Shown in pieces: positions 1-7,640 of a stretch of 46,460 nt of DNA (positions within the stretch are counted from its first letter, which is position 1; each line of letters begins with the position of its first letter). The notes under the pieces are model-generated. The model was not told the origin of the DNA and ran no database searches. It worked only from the letters and a program-made list of their open reading frames with translations. Made by a program: the position numbers and the translations under genes. The stretch comes from Treponema sp. (GTDB taxonomy: Bacteria > Spirochaetota > Spirochaetia > Treponematales > Breznakiellaceae). The DNA lies in contig WQXG01000019.1 in NCBI GenBank assembly GCA_009784975.1, forward strand, positions 1-46,460. The letters are read 5' to 3'.

Positions 1-221
1 CGCTTCGCTCGGCCTCGCCAGCAGAGAATTTCGGAAGATGTTTTTTCTGATCCCGCTGCCGCAAGCGCCTGTACGCATGGATTTCAAATTAACACAATTA
101 CTTAAAAATCACATCCCGCAGCCCGCCGTGCCTGTACAAAAACAATAGTAAATATTTATAAAGCAGGGTAAGTTATAGGCAGCAAGTCTTTAATAGCGTA
201 GTGGCTCTGAGTAGGCTAAAT

Positions 222-266
222 ATTGTTGACAAACACTGAGGATGCACTTGACAGTTTGTGAACAAT
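222..266. promoter_or_regulatory. Inverted repeat over the TA promoter, candidate antitoxin operator
   Basis: Bases 222-234 (ATTGTTGACAAAC) and 254-266 (GTTTGTGAACAAT) are inverted repeats matching at 12 of 13 positions across a 19-bp spacer. The repeats cover both TTGACA hexamers and end just before the -10 box. Antitoxins of HTH type usually repress their own operon by binding such repeats, so this is a plausible operator. Binding itself is inferred. Confidence 0.5.
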
Positions 267-276
267 TGGCTACAAT
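248..276 (+). promoter_or_regulatory. Sigma70-type promoter of the toxin-antitoxin operon
   Basis: TTGACA at 248-253, a 17-bp spacer and TACAAT at 271-276 form a near-consensus promoter. The expected transcription start, about seven bases after the -10 box, falls on the A of the toxin ATG at 283. There is no Shine-Dalgarno sequence, so the transcript may be leaderless. A second TTGACA at 226-231 has no well-placed -10 box. Confidence 0.7.
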
Positions 277-282
277 ATAATT

Positions 283-579
283 ATGATTGTTGAAAAGACG
301 GAAACTTTTGATAAGTGGCTGAAAGCTTTAAAAGATGTGATTGGCAAGGCTCATATACTACGCCGTATTCAAAGGATAGAAACCGAAGATTTTTTCGGCG
401 ATCACAAAAAACTGGCAGGTTGCGAACTTTATGAACTTATTATTGATTATGGTCCAGGGTACAGAGTCTATTTTGAAAAGCGCGTTAATAATACTATTGT
501 TTTTATACTTCGCGGCGGAAAAAAAGCAGGTCAGAAACGAGATATAAAACAAGCAAAAAAACAGGCTAAGGAGAATTAA
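283..579 (+). CDS. RelE/HigB-type toxin (phage Gp49-like addiction module killer)
   Basis: This 98-residue basic protein has the layout of the Gp49-like/HigB family of type II toxins (COG3657 type), usually ribosome-dependent mRNA interferases. The N-terminal EKTETFDKWLKALKD helix, the central GPGYRVYF strand and the C-terminal ILRGGKKAGQKRDIKQAK segment all match the family as I know it. It lies one base upstream of its HTH antitoxin, giving the toxin-first order of HigBA-like pairs. The ATG at 283 agrees with the family N-terminus but has no ribosome binding site and sits at the predicted transcription start. Family membership is confident. The mRNA-cleaving activity is family knowledge, not visible in the sequence. 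Confidence 0.85.
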   Translation: MIVEKTETFDKWLKALKDVIGKAHILRRIQRIETEDFFGDHKKLAGCELYELIIDYGPGYRVYFEKRVNNTIVFILRGGKKAGQKRDIKQAKKQAKEN

Positions 580-580
580 T

Positions 581-904
581 ATGGCTAAAGAAAAAATTAC
601 ACGCTGGAATATACTCGACTACCTCGACAACGAAAAATCAATAGCGGCATACCTGCAAGTAGCGCTTGAAGAAAACAATCCTGCCGGGTTTGTGGGCGCA
701 ATCGGCGATGTGGTACGCGCGCGCGGTATCAACAATATGGCTGAAGAAATGGGCGTAAGCCGTGAAGGTCTGTATAAAAGCTTTTCCGGCAAACGCAAAC
801 CAAATATCGAAACTGTATTTAACGCGCTCGACAAACTTGGCATGCAAATTATTGTCCAGCCTAAATTAAACACTACAAGAAAAAGAAAAGCTGCTGTATT
901 GTAA
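581..904 (+). CDS. HTH antitoxin of the addiction module
   Basis: This 107-residue protein matches the COG3636-type antitoxin partner of Gp49-like toxins. The N-terminal part has the typical YLDNEKSIAAYLQVALEE pattern. A helix-turn-helix follows at about residues 50-90 (NNMAEEMGVSREGLYKSFSG), then a basic tail. It should neutralise the toxin by direct binding and repress the operon from the inverted repeat at 222-266. An AAGGAG at 568-573 inside the toxin gene gives it a strong ribosome binding site, which the toxin lacks. Efficient antitoxin and weak toxin translation would fit the need for antitoxin excess. The final RKRKAAVL residues show no recognisable domain. Confidence 0.85.
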   Translation: MAKEKITRWNILDYLDNEKSIAAYLQVALEENNPAGFVGAIGDVVRARGINNMAEEMGVSREGLYKSFSGKRKPNIETVFNALDKLGMQIIVQPKLNTTRKRKAAVL

Positions 905-907
905 AAA

Positions 908-940
908 GGTGCCAGACACCAAATGTTGGTGACAGGCACC
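908..940. repeat. Palindromic repeat, copy 1 (GGTGCC family)
   Basis: Arms 908-922 and 926-940 are inverted repeats (13 of 15 matching) around a 3-base loop, starting GGTGCC and ending GGCACC. The element begins four bases after the antitoxin stop codon. It has no T-run, so it is not a typical intrinsic terminator. Related copies lie at 1613-1645 and 13621-13646. The form recalls REP-like extragenic palindromes, which is an inference. Confidence 0.75.
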
Positions 941-957
941 ATAAAAAATGTTAAAAT
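929..957 (+). promoter_or_regulatory. Possible promoter of the Cys-rich lipoprotein gene
   Basis: GTGACA at 929-934, a 17-bp spacer and TAAAAT at 952-957 each differ by one base from the sigma70 consensus. The -35 box lies inside the right arm of the palindromic repeat, so the repeat may supply part of the promoter. The leader to the preferred start at 1047 would be about 80 bases. Confidence 0.45.
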
Positions 958-1046
958 ATCGGTAACAGACTCCTAGTGGAAAAAAGGAGAGAGAATATAA
1001 CCAAAGCATCCGCCAGTGTGGCGCGATGAACAACAAAGAGCACATT

Positions 1047-1634
1047 ATGAAAAACAAAAAGAAAATGACGCCGCAACAGGCCATTGCAACAGGAGTATTG
1101 GTACTTGGCGGTGCTGGTATTGCATTGGGACTGGTTGCTTGTAAAGAGCCGGAATGCAAATGTTCAAACAAAGATCATACATGCACCTGCAACCTTAAGG
1201 GTTGTGTATGTTTTCAGAGAACATTCGTAATTCCAATTGGTGAACATAACATCACGGTCAAAGACACGCGTACTGGGTCGAATGACAAACAATTGGATTA
1301 TAATGGAACCATAGACGCAGATGTTATACATAGGCTGACGGCCGGGTTGACGACCGCCAGTGCAAGTCCAAAATTTGCCACGGTGGCAAATCGGGGTCTT
1401 ACGATAGAAGTAAAAGACAATCCTGGATATGATTATTTTAAGATATATACTTGGAATAAAATTGGATTTAATCTGGATTATATTCTGTCTGATGACGGAT
1501 TGTTTGCTGTTTTTCTGCAATCGGCAATAGATCAAGCCGAAGGCAAGGATGAAAATTTCACTGCCAAAGCCAACAGCCAAAGCAACATCCGTATGGCAAA
1601 GACTGTGCCGCCAGTGCCTGTCACCACCATTTGA
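1047..1634 (+). CDS. Cys-rich lipoprotein, function unknown
   Basis: I do not recognise this 195-residue protein. It starts with a basic stretch and a hydrophobic segment ending LGLVAC, a plausible lipobox with the lipidated Cys at residue 32. A short Cys-rich segment follows, with CKC, CTC and CVC pairs between residues 37 and 55. This could bind metal, be disulfide-linked or act as a spacer. The remainder (about 56-195) looks like a soluble domain without a known motif. I prefer the ATG at 1047 because AAAGAG at 1035-1040 precedes it; the in-frame ATG at 1026 has no ribosome binding site. The last codons and stop lie inside a degenerate inverted copy of the 908-940 repeat, suggesting an accessory cassette. 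Confidence 0.6.
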   Translation: MKNKKKMTPQQAIATGVLVLGGAGIALGLVACKEPECKCSNKDHTCTCNLKGCVCFQRTFVIPIGEHNITVKDTRTGSNDKQLDYNGTIDADVIHRLTAGLTTASASPKFATVANRGLTIEVKDNPGYDYFKIYTWNKIGFNLDYILSDDGLFAVFLQSAIDQAEGKDENFTAKANSQSNIRMAKTVPPVPVTTI

Positions 1635-1645
1635 TGTCTGACCCC
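1613..1645. repeat. Palindromic repeat, copy 2 (degenerate, inverted)
   Basis: Aligned base by base with the reverse complement of 908-940, this 33-base stretch matches at 28 positions. The two copies therefore stand in inverted orientation on either side of the Cys-rich lipoprotein gene. This copy contributes the last codons and stop of that gene. Confidence 0.65.
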
Positions 1646-1679
1646 ACCATCCGGCAATTATTTCACCCTACTTCGTTTT

Positions 1680-1709
1680 CGTGCCCCTGCGGCTCTGGCA
1701 GCGGGCACG
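1680..1709. repeat. GC-rich stem-loop upstream of groES
   Basis: CGTGCCC at 1680-1686 pairs with GGGCACG at 1703-1709 around a 16-base loop that can pair further (GC with GC). No T-run follows, so a Rho-independent terminator is unlikely. It lies between the lipoprotein stop and the groES promoter. Confidence 0.4.
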
Positions 1710-1725
1710 GAGAGCAAGCGACCGC

Positions 1726-1754
1726 TTGACTTAATTGCCAAATTTTCATATAGT
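1726..1754 (+). promoter_or_regulatory. Sigma70-type promoter of groES
   Basis: TTGACT at 1726-1731, a 17-bp spacer and TATAGT at 1749-1754 give one mismatch in each hexamer. Transcription should start near 1761, leaving a leader of about 29 bases with GGAGG at 1779-1783 before the ATG at 1790. I see no CIRCE-type inverted repeat, so HrcA control is not supported here. Confidence 0.65.
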
Positions 1755-1789
1755 AACCTAAACAATAACTACAATTTCGGAGGAAAGAT

Positions 1790-2056
1790 ATGAAAGTCAG
1801 GCCCTTGTTAGACCGTGTAATGGTAAAACTGGAGAAAAATGAGGCAAAAACAGCCGGAGGAATAATTATTCCAGATACAGCCCAGGAAAAGACCCAGCAG
1901 GGAACAGTTGTGGCGGTTGGAGACGACAAGGAAGTTATCAAGGTATCAGTCGGGCAGAAAGTCATGTATGACAAATATGCGGGGACACAGGTAAAAATCG
2001 ACGGAGAAGAACACCTGATCCTTAAAATGGCTGATGTGATTGCAGTAGTTGAATAA
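1790..2056 (+). CDS. groES: Co-chaperonin GroES (Cpn10)
   Basis: The 88 residues cover the whole GroES fold. They include the N-terminal VRPLLDRVMVKLE strand, the mobile loop around residues 17-32 (EKNEAKTAGGIIIPDTA) that contacts GroEL, and the C-terminal LKMADVIAVVE strand. GroES caps the GroEL ring in the cytoplasm during ATP-driven folding. The length is slightly below the usual 95 or so residues but no core segment is missing. A strong GGAGG precedes the ATG. No groEL lies nearby; separation of groES from groEL is, as I recall, also seen in T. pallidum. The gene has its own promoter at 1726-1754. Confidence 0.95.
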   Translation: MKVRPLLDRVMVKLEKNEAKTAGGIIIPDTAQEKTQQGTVVAVGDDKEVIKVSVGQKVMYDKYAGTQVKIDGEEHLILKMADVIAVVE

Positions 2057-2125
2057 TTCAAAGGCGGAAAGGCGGGGTCTTGCGGGGCAGATGCCCGCGG
2101 GATACTCTCGCCTTCGGCTAACCTT

Positions 2126-3466
2126 ATGATTAGATATAGCAAATTATCAATTTTAGTGCTTTTTGCTCTTGTCCTGCTTTTATCTTCCTGTTCAAGAAAG
2201 ATAGGGTATGGGGTTTTGCTATGGTCGGTTGAGGAGCCGTCGATTTTTTCCGGCATGGTTTTGCCGGTTTATATCAAATCCAATATCGATCAGGTTTGGG
2301 TAGTTGGTATCCCGGAAGCGCTTAGGAACGAAAAAAGCGCTGATAAAATTGAAGTTCCGCTTTCTCAATTTGAATTTGTCGGCAACAGAAAAAAAGCGCA
2401 AAACAGAGCAATTGATTTTTCTGAGTTTGCCCAAATATATGCCGAGAATATGCAGGACGGGCTGCCCATCCGCGATAATGCCGACAATAATTCAAGGCGC
2501 ATATATCGTTTGCGGCTTGGAGAAATTGTTAAAGTTTTAGGTAAAGCAAGCGGGAGTCCTCCGATAAGCACAACAGGAGATCCTCTTCCCGGCGATTGGC
2601 TTAAGGTGCTTACAAAAGACGGTATTACAGGATATTGTTTTTCATACAGGTTAAAACTAATTGATCAAAACGAAGATTCTCTTCAAAGCACCGGAACAAC
2701 AGCAAGAGAGACAGTTTATGATCCGGACCTTGATATGATTTTATCAAGAACATGGTCGCCGGAAATTTATCTTCAAATGTTGAATTCAAGAAAAATCAAT
2801 ATTCAAACTTTTGAAAAAAAATACCGGTTTGATCCCGGCAATGAAACAGGCATAGCAAGAATTATACTTCCGGATTTGGAAAGAAATTTTAATTACGCAA
2901 GAATTATTCAGGACGGAGATCGATCATGGCGTTTTGAAGGAACAAATCTGCAAATGAACTTGCGTTCAAACAATAATCTTGTTGTGCAGTTTGCGGAAGG
3001 CGCGGGCACAAGACGTACTCTTTTATTTGTAACATTACCCACCGATGTAAACGATATTATCCTTCAGGAAAACACACGCCGGCAAGGGCGCTTTATGCAA
3101 ATTCATAATCAGGGACCGGTATTTACAAGCAATAATTACGGAACTATAACATTTATCAGCACGGGAGATTTTACCTGGACAGGATATGAGCTTTTGGTTC
3201 CTCAGATTTTTCCTGCAGAAACAAAAGGAGCAGGCCGCATAACCATGGATCTTTATATAAATCCTTCTTTTGAAGATCGTTATAACGGCGCTTTTACATT
3301 ACGGTTTACAGATATAAGAACCAATAATACTTTTTATTTTTTATACGGAATTGATAATCAGGGGCTGCGGCTTGAAATAGTACCGGATTTTGGCATAGAA
3401 GATACAACCGTAATGCGGCGATCTCAGTCTCCTATGGTACTTTATTTTTTCAGAGACTCAACCTGA
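2126..3466 (+). CDS. Lipoprotein with a bacterial SH3-like domain
   Basis: This 446-residue exported protein begins with a hydrophobic signal and the lipobox LLLSSC, with the lipidated Cys at residue 22. At about residues 113-180, the pattern LPIRDNADNNS, RLGEIVKVLGKA, GDWLKVLTKDGITGYCFS resembles bacterial SH3 (SH3b) domains, often associated with cell-wall or peptide binding. The C-terminal two thirds (about 200-446) has many aromatic beta-strand-like segments and no motif I recognise. The ribosome binding site is weak, but the lipobox fixes the start. It ends four bases before the ABC-F gene, so the two are probably cotranscribed. The specific function is unknown. Confidence 0.65.
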   Translation: MIRYSKLSILVLFALVLLLSSCSRKIGYGVLLWSVEEPSIFSGMVLPVYIKSNIDQVWVVGIPEALRNEKSADKIEVPLSQFEFVGNRKKAQNRAIDFSEFAQIYAENMQDGLPIRDNADNNSRRIYRLRLGEIVKVLGKASGSPPISTTGDPLPGDWLKVLTKDGITGYCFSYRLKLIDQNEDSLQSTGTTARETVYDPDLDMILSRTWSPEIYLQMLNSRKINIQTFEKKYRFDPGNETGIARIILPDLERNFNYARIIQDGDRSWRFEGTNLQMNLRSNNNLVVQFAEGAGTRRTLLFVTLPTDVNDIILQENTRRQGRFMQIHNQGPVFTSNNYGTITFISTGDFTWTGYELLVPQIFPAETKGAGRITMDLYINPSFEDRYNGAFTLRFTDIRTNNTFYFLYGIDNQGLRLEIVPDFGIEDTTVMRRSQSPMVLYFFRDST

Positions 3467-3470
3467 TAAA

Positions 3471-5414
3471 ATGGCATTCGTGCAATTTTCCCGCGTAAGT
3501 CTTGCCTTCGGCGGCAGGGATATACTTAAAAACGTATCACTTAGGCTTTCTTCCGGTTCTCGTTCGTGTCTTACAGGCGCTAATGGCTCCGGAAAAACCA
3601 CGTTAATGAAAATAATGGCAGGTAAAATTATTGCGGACACAGGAGAGCGCGCGGTTCAAAAAGAAACGCGTATTTCATATCTTCCGCAAAGCGGAATTGT
3701 GCATCATGGACGAAGTTTAAGAGATGAGGCGGAAACGGCTTTTGGTTTTGTTCATAAATTATTTGATAAACTGGAAAAAAACGGAGACCTTCTTAAAAAA
3801 GCGAAATATGACGGGTCATCTACTAAAATTTTAATAGATGAAAATCATAATTTACAGGAACAAATAGAAAATTCCGGGTACTACAGACGGGAAGCTGATA
3901 TATACACGGTTCTTTGCGGACTTGGGTTTAGCGTAAAAGATTTAGAACGCGATACAGGAGAATTTTCCGGCGGCTGGCAGATGCGCATTGCCCTTGCGAA
4001 AGTTTTGCTGGAAAAACCGGACATCCTGCTTTTGGATGAACCAACCAATTATCTTGATATCGAAGCCAGATACTGGCTGGAAAAATGGCTTGAAATATTT
4101 ACCGGAGGCTATCTTTTGGTTTCACATGACAGATATTTTCTGGATGTGTGTGTAAACGAAGTATACGAATTATTCGGCGGAAACCTTAAGCGTTATACCG
4201 GCAATTACAGCGCTTTTGAAAAAACACGCAAAATTGAACTTGAATCGCTTGTTAAACGCTATGAAGAACAACAGGAAGAAATAGTTAAAGCCGAGGCTTT
4301 GATACGACGTTTCCGCTACAAGGCAAGCAAGGCGGCATTTGCGCAGGATTTAATTAAACGCCTTGAAAAAATGGAACGTATCGAGATACCGGAATCGTTA
4401 AAAAAAATAAATATAAGTTTTCCGCCTGCTCCTCATTCAGGAAATATTGCGCTGACACTGCAAGGTATCGGAAAAAGTTACGGGGATCACAGGGTACTTA
4501 CAGAACTTGATTTATGTCTTGATACAAAAGAGCGTCTTGTTGTCGCAGGTCCTAACGGAGCTGGTAAATCTACTCTTTTAAGGATAATCGCGGGAGTCGA
4601 TAAGAACCATGAAGGAACTGTTAAATACGGAACCGGCATAAGCGCGGGCTACTTCTCTCAGGATGCGGCGGAAATGCTGGATTCGCCTAAATCCATAATT
4701 GATTTTATGGAAGAAGAAGCGCCAACTTCTCTAATACCAAAATTACGTGATATGCTTGGCGCTTTTTTATTCCGCGGCGATGATGTTTATAAAAGCGTCT
4801 CGGTATTGTCGGGCGGCGAAAAAAGCCGTCTTGCTCTTCTTAAAATGTTTTTAAAACCTATGAACCTGCTTATCCTGGATGAACCTACAAATCATCTTGA
4901 TTTGTATTCCAAAGATATTTTACTTGACGCTTTGCAGAAATTCAGCGGAACAATTATTTTTGTATCCCACGACAGATCTTTTATGGAAGCGCTTTCCACC
5001 AAAACTTTGGAACTTTTCGGCTCTAACGCAGCCTTGCCGGGGGCACGGCTTTTTTACGGAAACTATGCTTACTATCTTGAAAGAGCAGACAGCGCTCAGG
5101 CGGACAGTGTACAGAAGACGGAAATAAAAGAACAGGAAACCGGAGACAATGAACAGAGGAGAATTGAAGAAAAGCAAAGGCAGGCGGCACTGCGCAGATT
5201 TGAAAGACAGGAAGCTGAAATTTTAAAAGAACTAGAAGAGCTTGAAGCAGAAAAAACTTTTTTAGATGCGCAACTGGCGCGTCCTGAAATTTATTCCAAC
5301 GGAGAAAAAGCAAAAAACATAAAGCAAAAACTTGATTTAAATGCCCAAAAGATAGAAATTAAGACAAAAGACTGGGAAGAGATTGCTTCTCAAGCAGAAA
5401 ATTATAGGATATAA
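3471..5414 (+). CDS. ABC-F family ATPase (ribosome-associated type)
   Basis: This 647-residue protein has two ABC domains and no membrane segment, the hallmark of ABC-F proteins, which act on the ribosome as translation factors or resistance proteins. The first domain has Walker A GANGSGKTT (36-44), signature FSGGWQMRIALAK (near 164) and Walker B LLLDEPTNYLD (near 190). The second has GPNGAGKST (near 360), LSGGEKSRLALLK (near 445) and LILDEPTNHLD (near 472). A charged linker at about 240-310 corresponds to the P-site tRNA interaction motif region. A coiled coil fills the last 100 residues. The subfamily (Uup, YheS or EttA-like) is not resolved. It is tightly packed between the SH3 lipoprotein gene and galE. 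Confidence 0.9.
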   Translation: MAFVQFSRVSLAFGGRDILKNVSLRLSSGSRSCLTGANGSGKTTLMKIMAGKIIADTGERAVQKETRISYLPQSGIVHHGRSLRDEAETAFGFVHKLFDKLEKNGDLLKKAKYDGSSTKILIDENHNLQEQIENSGYYRREADIYTVLCGLGFSVKDLERDTGEFSGGWQMRIALAKVLLEKPDILLLDEPTNYLDIEARYWLEKWLEIFTGGYLLVSHDRYFLDVCVNEVYELFGGNLKRYTGNYSAFEKTRKIELESLVKRYEEQQEEIVKAEALIRRFRYKASKAAFAQDLIKRLEKMERIEIPESLKKINISFPPAPHSGNIALTLQGIGKSYGDHRVLTELDLCLDTKERLVVAGPNGAGKSTLLRIIAGVDKNHEGTVKYGTGISAGYFSQDAAEMLDSPKSIIDFMEEEAPTSLIPKLRDMLGAFLFRGDDVYKSVSVLSGGEKSRLALLKMFLKPMNLLILDEPTNHLDLYSKDILLDALQKFSGTIIFVSHDRSFMEALSTKTLELFGSNAALPGARLFYGNYAYYLERADSAQADSVQKTEIKEQETGDNEQRRIEEKQRQAALRRFERQEAEILKELEELEAEKTFLDAQLARPEIYSNGEKAKNIKQKLDLNAQKIEIKTKDWEEIASQAENYRI

Positions 5415-5421
5415 TGCCATT

Positions 5422-6390
5422 ATGAATATTTTAATAATAGGCGGCGCCGGATATATCGGCAGCCATGTAACAAGGGAATTTCTTGATATTGGCCATCAAT
5501 GTACTGTATTTGATAATTTATCCAGCGGCCTTCGCGAAAATCTTTTTGCAGAGGCAGAATTTATTCACGGAGATATACACGATCTTCCTTCTCTTCTTGA
5601 CACAATGAAAAACGGCTCTTTTGACGCAATCGTTCATCTTGCGGCATTTAAAGCGGCAGGCGAATCAATGCTTAAACCGGAAAAATATTCTCATAATAAT
5701 ATATCGGGAACCATTAATATTTTAAATGCGGCAAGTATTCATGGAATAAAAAACATTGTTTTTTCTTCAAGCGCTGCAGTTTACGGAGAACCTCAATATT
5801 TACCGATAGATGAAAATCACCCTACGCTGCCAGAGAATTATTACGGTTTTACAAAACTGGAAATCGAGCGTTTTTTGGCATGGTATGACAAACTAAAAAA
5901 TATCCGTTATGCAAGCCTTCGCTATTTTAATGCCGCAGGTTACGATGTTAAGGGGCGCATTAAAGGGCTGGAACAAAATCCTGCAAACCTGCTTCCTGTT
6001 ATTATGGAGACAGCTTGCGGCACAAGAAAGGAAATGCAGATTTTTGGAAATGACTATGATACTAAGGACGGCACCTGTGTGCGCGATTATATTCATGTAA
6101 ACGATCTTGCATCCGGGCACGCTCTGTCTTTAAATTATATTATTAAAAATGATAAAAGCATTATTGTAAACCTTGGAAGCGAAAATGGTTTTTCTGTAAC
6201 AGAAGTTCTTGAAACAGCGCGAAAAATTACAGGGCGAGCAATTCCTGCCAAAATAACAGGCAGACGAAGCGGAGACCCGGCTAAACTTACCGCTTCTTCC
6301 GCCATTGCGCAAAAACTGCTTAACTGGAAAGCCAAGTATTCTGATATGGAAACGCTTATTAAAACAAGCTGGGATGCGTATTCAAAATGA
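5422..6390 (+). CDS. galE: UDP-glucose 4-epimerase
   Basis: GalE interconverts UDP-glucose and UDP-galactose with bound NAD, supplying galactose for glycans or routing it into glycolysis. The 322-residue protein has the NAD-binding GGAGYIGSH (7-15), FSSSAAVYGE with the catalytic Ser region (near 115-123), and the YxxxK pair Y141/K145 in YYGFTK. The C-terminal substrate domain has DYDTKDGTCVRDYIHVNDLA, typical of GalE. I placed the start at the ATG at 5422, next to the Rossmann strand and seven bases after the ABC-F stop. An in-frame upstream start at 5383 would add residues the family lacks. The stop overlaps the next start by four bases (ATGA), indicating translational coupling. Confidence 0.92.
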   Translation: MNILIIGGAGYIGSHVTREFLDIGHQCTVFDNLSSGLRENLFAEAEFIHGDIHDLPSLLDTMKNGSFDAIVHLAAFKAAGESMLKPEKYSHNNISGTINILNAASIHGIKNIVFSSSAAVYGEPQYLPIDENHPTLPENYYGFTKLEIERFLAWYDKLKNIRYASLRYFNAAGYDVKGRIKGLEQNPANLLPVIMETACGTRKEMQIFGNDYDTKDGTCVRDYIHVNDLASGHALSLNYIIKNDKSIIVNLGSENGFSVTEVLETARKITGRAIPAKITGRRSGDPAKLTASSAIAQKLLNWKAKYSDMETLIKTSWDAYSK

Positions 6391-7640
6391 AAGAAAAATT
6401 ATTTTCCTGGATAGATAACTCGATTGATTTGGCAATTGAACTTGAAACGGAACTTACAAAAAGACCCGCTATTTCTCCTGATTCCGGGGGCGAGGGAGAA
6501 CTTGATAAATGCCTGTTTCTGGAAAACTTTCTGCGTAGCCACGGAATTACTTTGCTGGAAAGATACGATGCTCCTGACCCAAGGGCAAAAGGCGGAGTAC
6601 GTCCCAATTTAATCGCGACAATTAAAGGATCGGAAAATGAAGGCTGCCTTTGGATCTTAAGCCATATTGATATAGTTCCGCCCGGAGAGGAAAAATTGTG
6701 GAACAGCAATCCATGGACTGTTGTAAGGGAAAATGATCCTTCGGGTGAAAAACTTGTCGGGCGGGGGGTGGAAGACAATCAGCAGGGGATTGTTTCTTCT
6801 GTGATTGCATCGCTCGCTTTTACAAAGCAAAATTTAAAACCGGCGCGTACCATTAAATTATTGTTTGCTTCAGATGAGGAAGTTGGTTCTGTTTACGGCA
6901 TTGAATGGCTTGTTAAACACCACAGTAATCTTTTTGGGAAAAATGACATGGTGCTGGTTCCTGACGGCGGAGATCCAAACGGAGAGTGCATAGAAATAGC
7001 TGAAAAAAATATTATCTGGGCGCGGTTTAACACTTGCGGGAAGCAGGCGCACGGATCAAAACCTGACAAGGGCGCAAATGCTTTTCTTGCGGCATCTGAT
7101 CTTGCTGTCCGCCTGCATAATGAACTATCTGCCAAATTCAGCCATCGCGATCCGCTTTTTGATCCGGACTACTCTACTTTTGTTCCGACAAAAAAAGAAG
7201 CCAATGTTCCTAATATTAACACAATCCCCGGCGAAGATGTTTTTTATATGGATATGCGTGTTCTTCCATGTTATACCCCCGATTCTGTGTTAGCAGAAAT
7301 TGACAGGATAAAATCTGAAATTGAAGCTAAATATCACGTAACAGTAAAATATGACTTGCCTCAGCTAATGCAGTCCAAACCTACTGATGCCGGCTCTCCA
7401 ATAGTCAAAATGCTTACAAAAGCCATTATGGAAGTGAACAATATAAAACCGCGTACTATCGGAATCGGCGGGGGAACCATGGCTGCTTCCTTGCGCAATA
7501 TCGGCATAAACTGCGCGGTATGGACAAAGACACAGCAAACACTGCATCAGCCGAATGAATATGTACTTCTTTCAAATATTATAAGTGACGCAAAAGTTAT
7601 GGCTTTACTGGGTATAATACAACCTGAACAGGTCCATTAA
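6387..7640 (+). CDS. M20 family metallopeptidase
   Basis: The 417 residues match the M20 zinc aminoacylase/dipeptidase fold (ArgE/DapE/ACY1/CPG2 group). Metal-binding landmarks are ILSHIDIVPPG with H93 and D95, GRGVEDNQQG with the bridging D130, and FASDEEVGS with the catalytic and ligand Glu pair near 164-165. A dimerisation-type lid domain follows, and the C-terminal ligand His lies in TQQTLHQPNE. The substrate cannot be read from the sequence; a di- or aminoacyl peptide is typical. It shares a four-base overlap with galE. Its 3' end overlaps the convergent M16 protease gene by 44 bp, with no room for a terminator. Confidence 0.85.
   Translation: MKEKLFSWIDNSIDLAIELETELTKRPAISPDSGGEGELDKCLFLENFLRSHGITLLERYDAPDPRAKGGVRPNLIATIKGSENEGCLWILSHIDIVPPGEEKLWNSNPWTVVRENDPSGEKLVGRGVEDNQQGIVSSVIASLAFTKQNLKPARTIKLLFASDEEVGSVYGIEWLVKHHSNLFGKNDMVLVPDGGDPNGECIEIAEKNIIWARFNTCGKQAHGSKPDKGANAFLAASDLAVRLHNELSAKFSHRDPLFDPDYSTFVPTKKEANVPNINTIPGEDVFYMDMRVLPCYTPDSVLAEIDRIKSEIEAKYHVTVKYDLPQLMQSKPTDAGSPIVKMLTKAIMEVNNIKPRTIGIGGGTMAASLRNIGINCAVWTKTQQTLHQPNEYVLLSNIISDAKVMALLGIIQPEQVH

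Larger units (their letters stand above)
1..282. other. Left-edge stretch without an assigned gene
   Basis: No complete gene is visible. Two plus-strand frames are open from the window edge. One runs from base 2 to a TAG at 146-148 (49 codons, no family recognised). The other runs from base 1 to a TAA near base 103. Either could be the 3' end of a gene entering from the left, but neither has a recognisable motif. From about 149 the DNA is AT-rich and non-coding. The promoter and operator-like repeat of the toxin-antitoxin pair occupy 222-276. Confidence 0.4.

Noticed and set aside
1026-1046. Alternative ATG for the Cys-rich lipoprotein at 1026
   Set aside because: No ribosome binding site precedes it, whereas AAAGAG lies six bases before the ATG at 1047. 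The shorter form gives a normal lipoprotein signal.
1680-1709. GC-rich stem-loop as a terminator of the lipoprotein gene
   Set aside because: No T-run follows on either strand within a useful distance.
2081-2098. GCGGGGCA/TGCCCGC hairpin after groES as a terminator
   Set aside because: No T-run follows and the stem has a bulge. It may still be structured RNA, but I cannot support a function.
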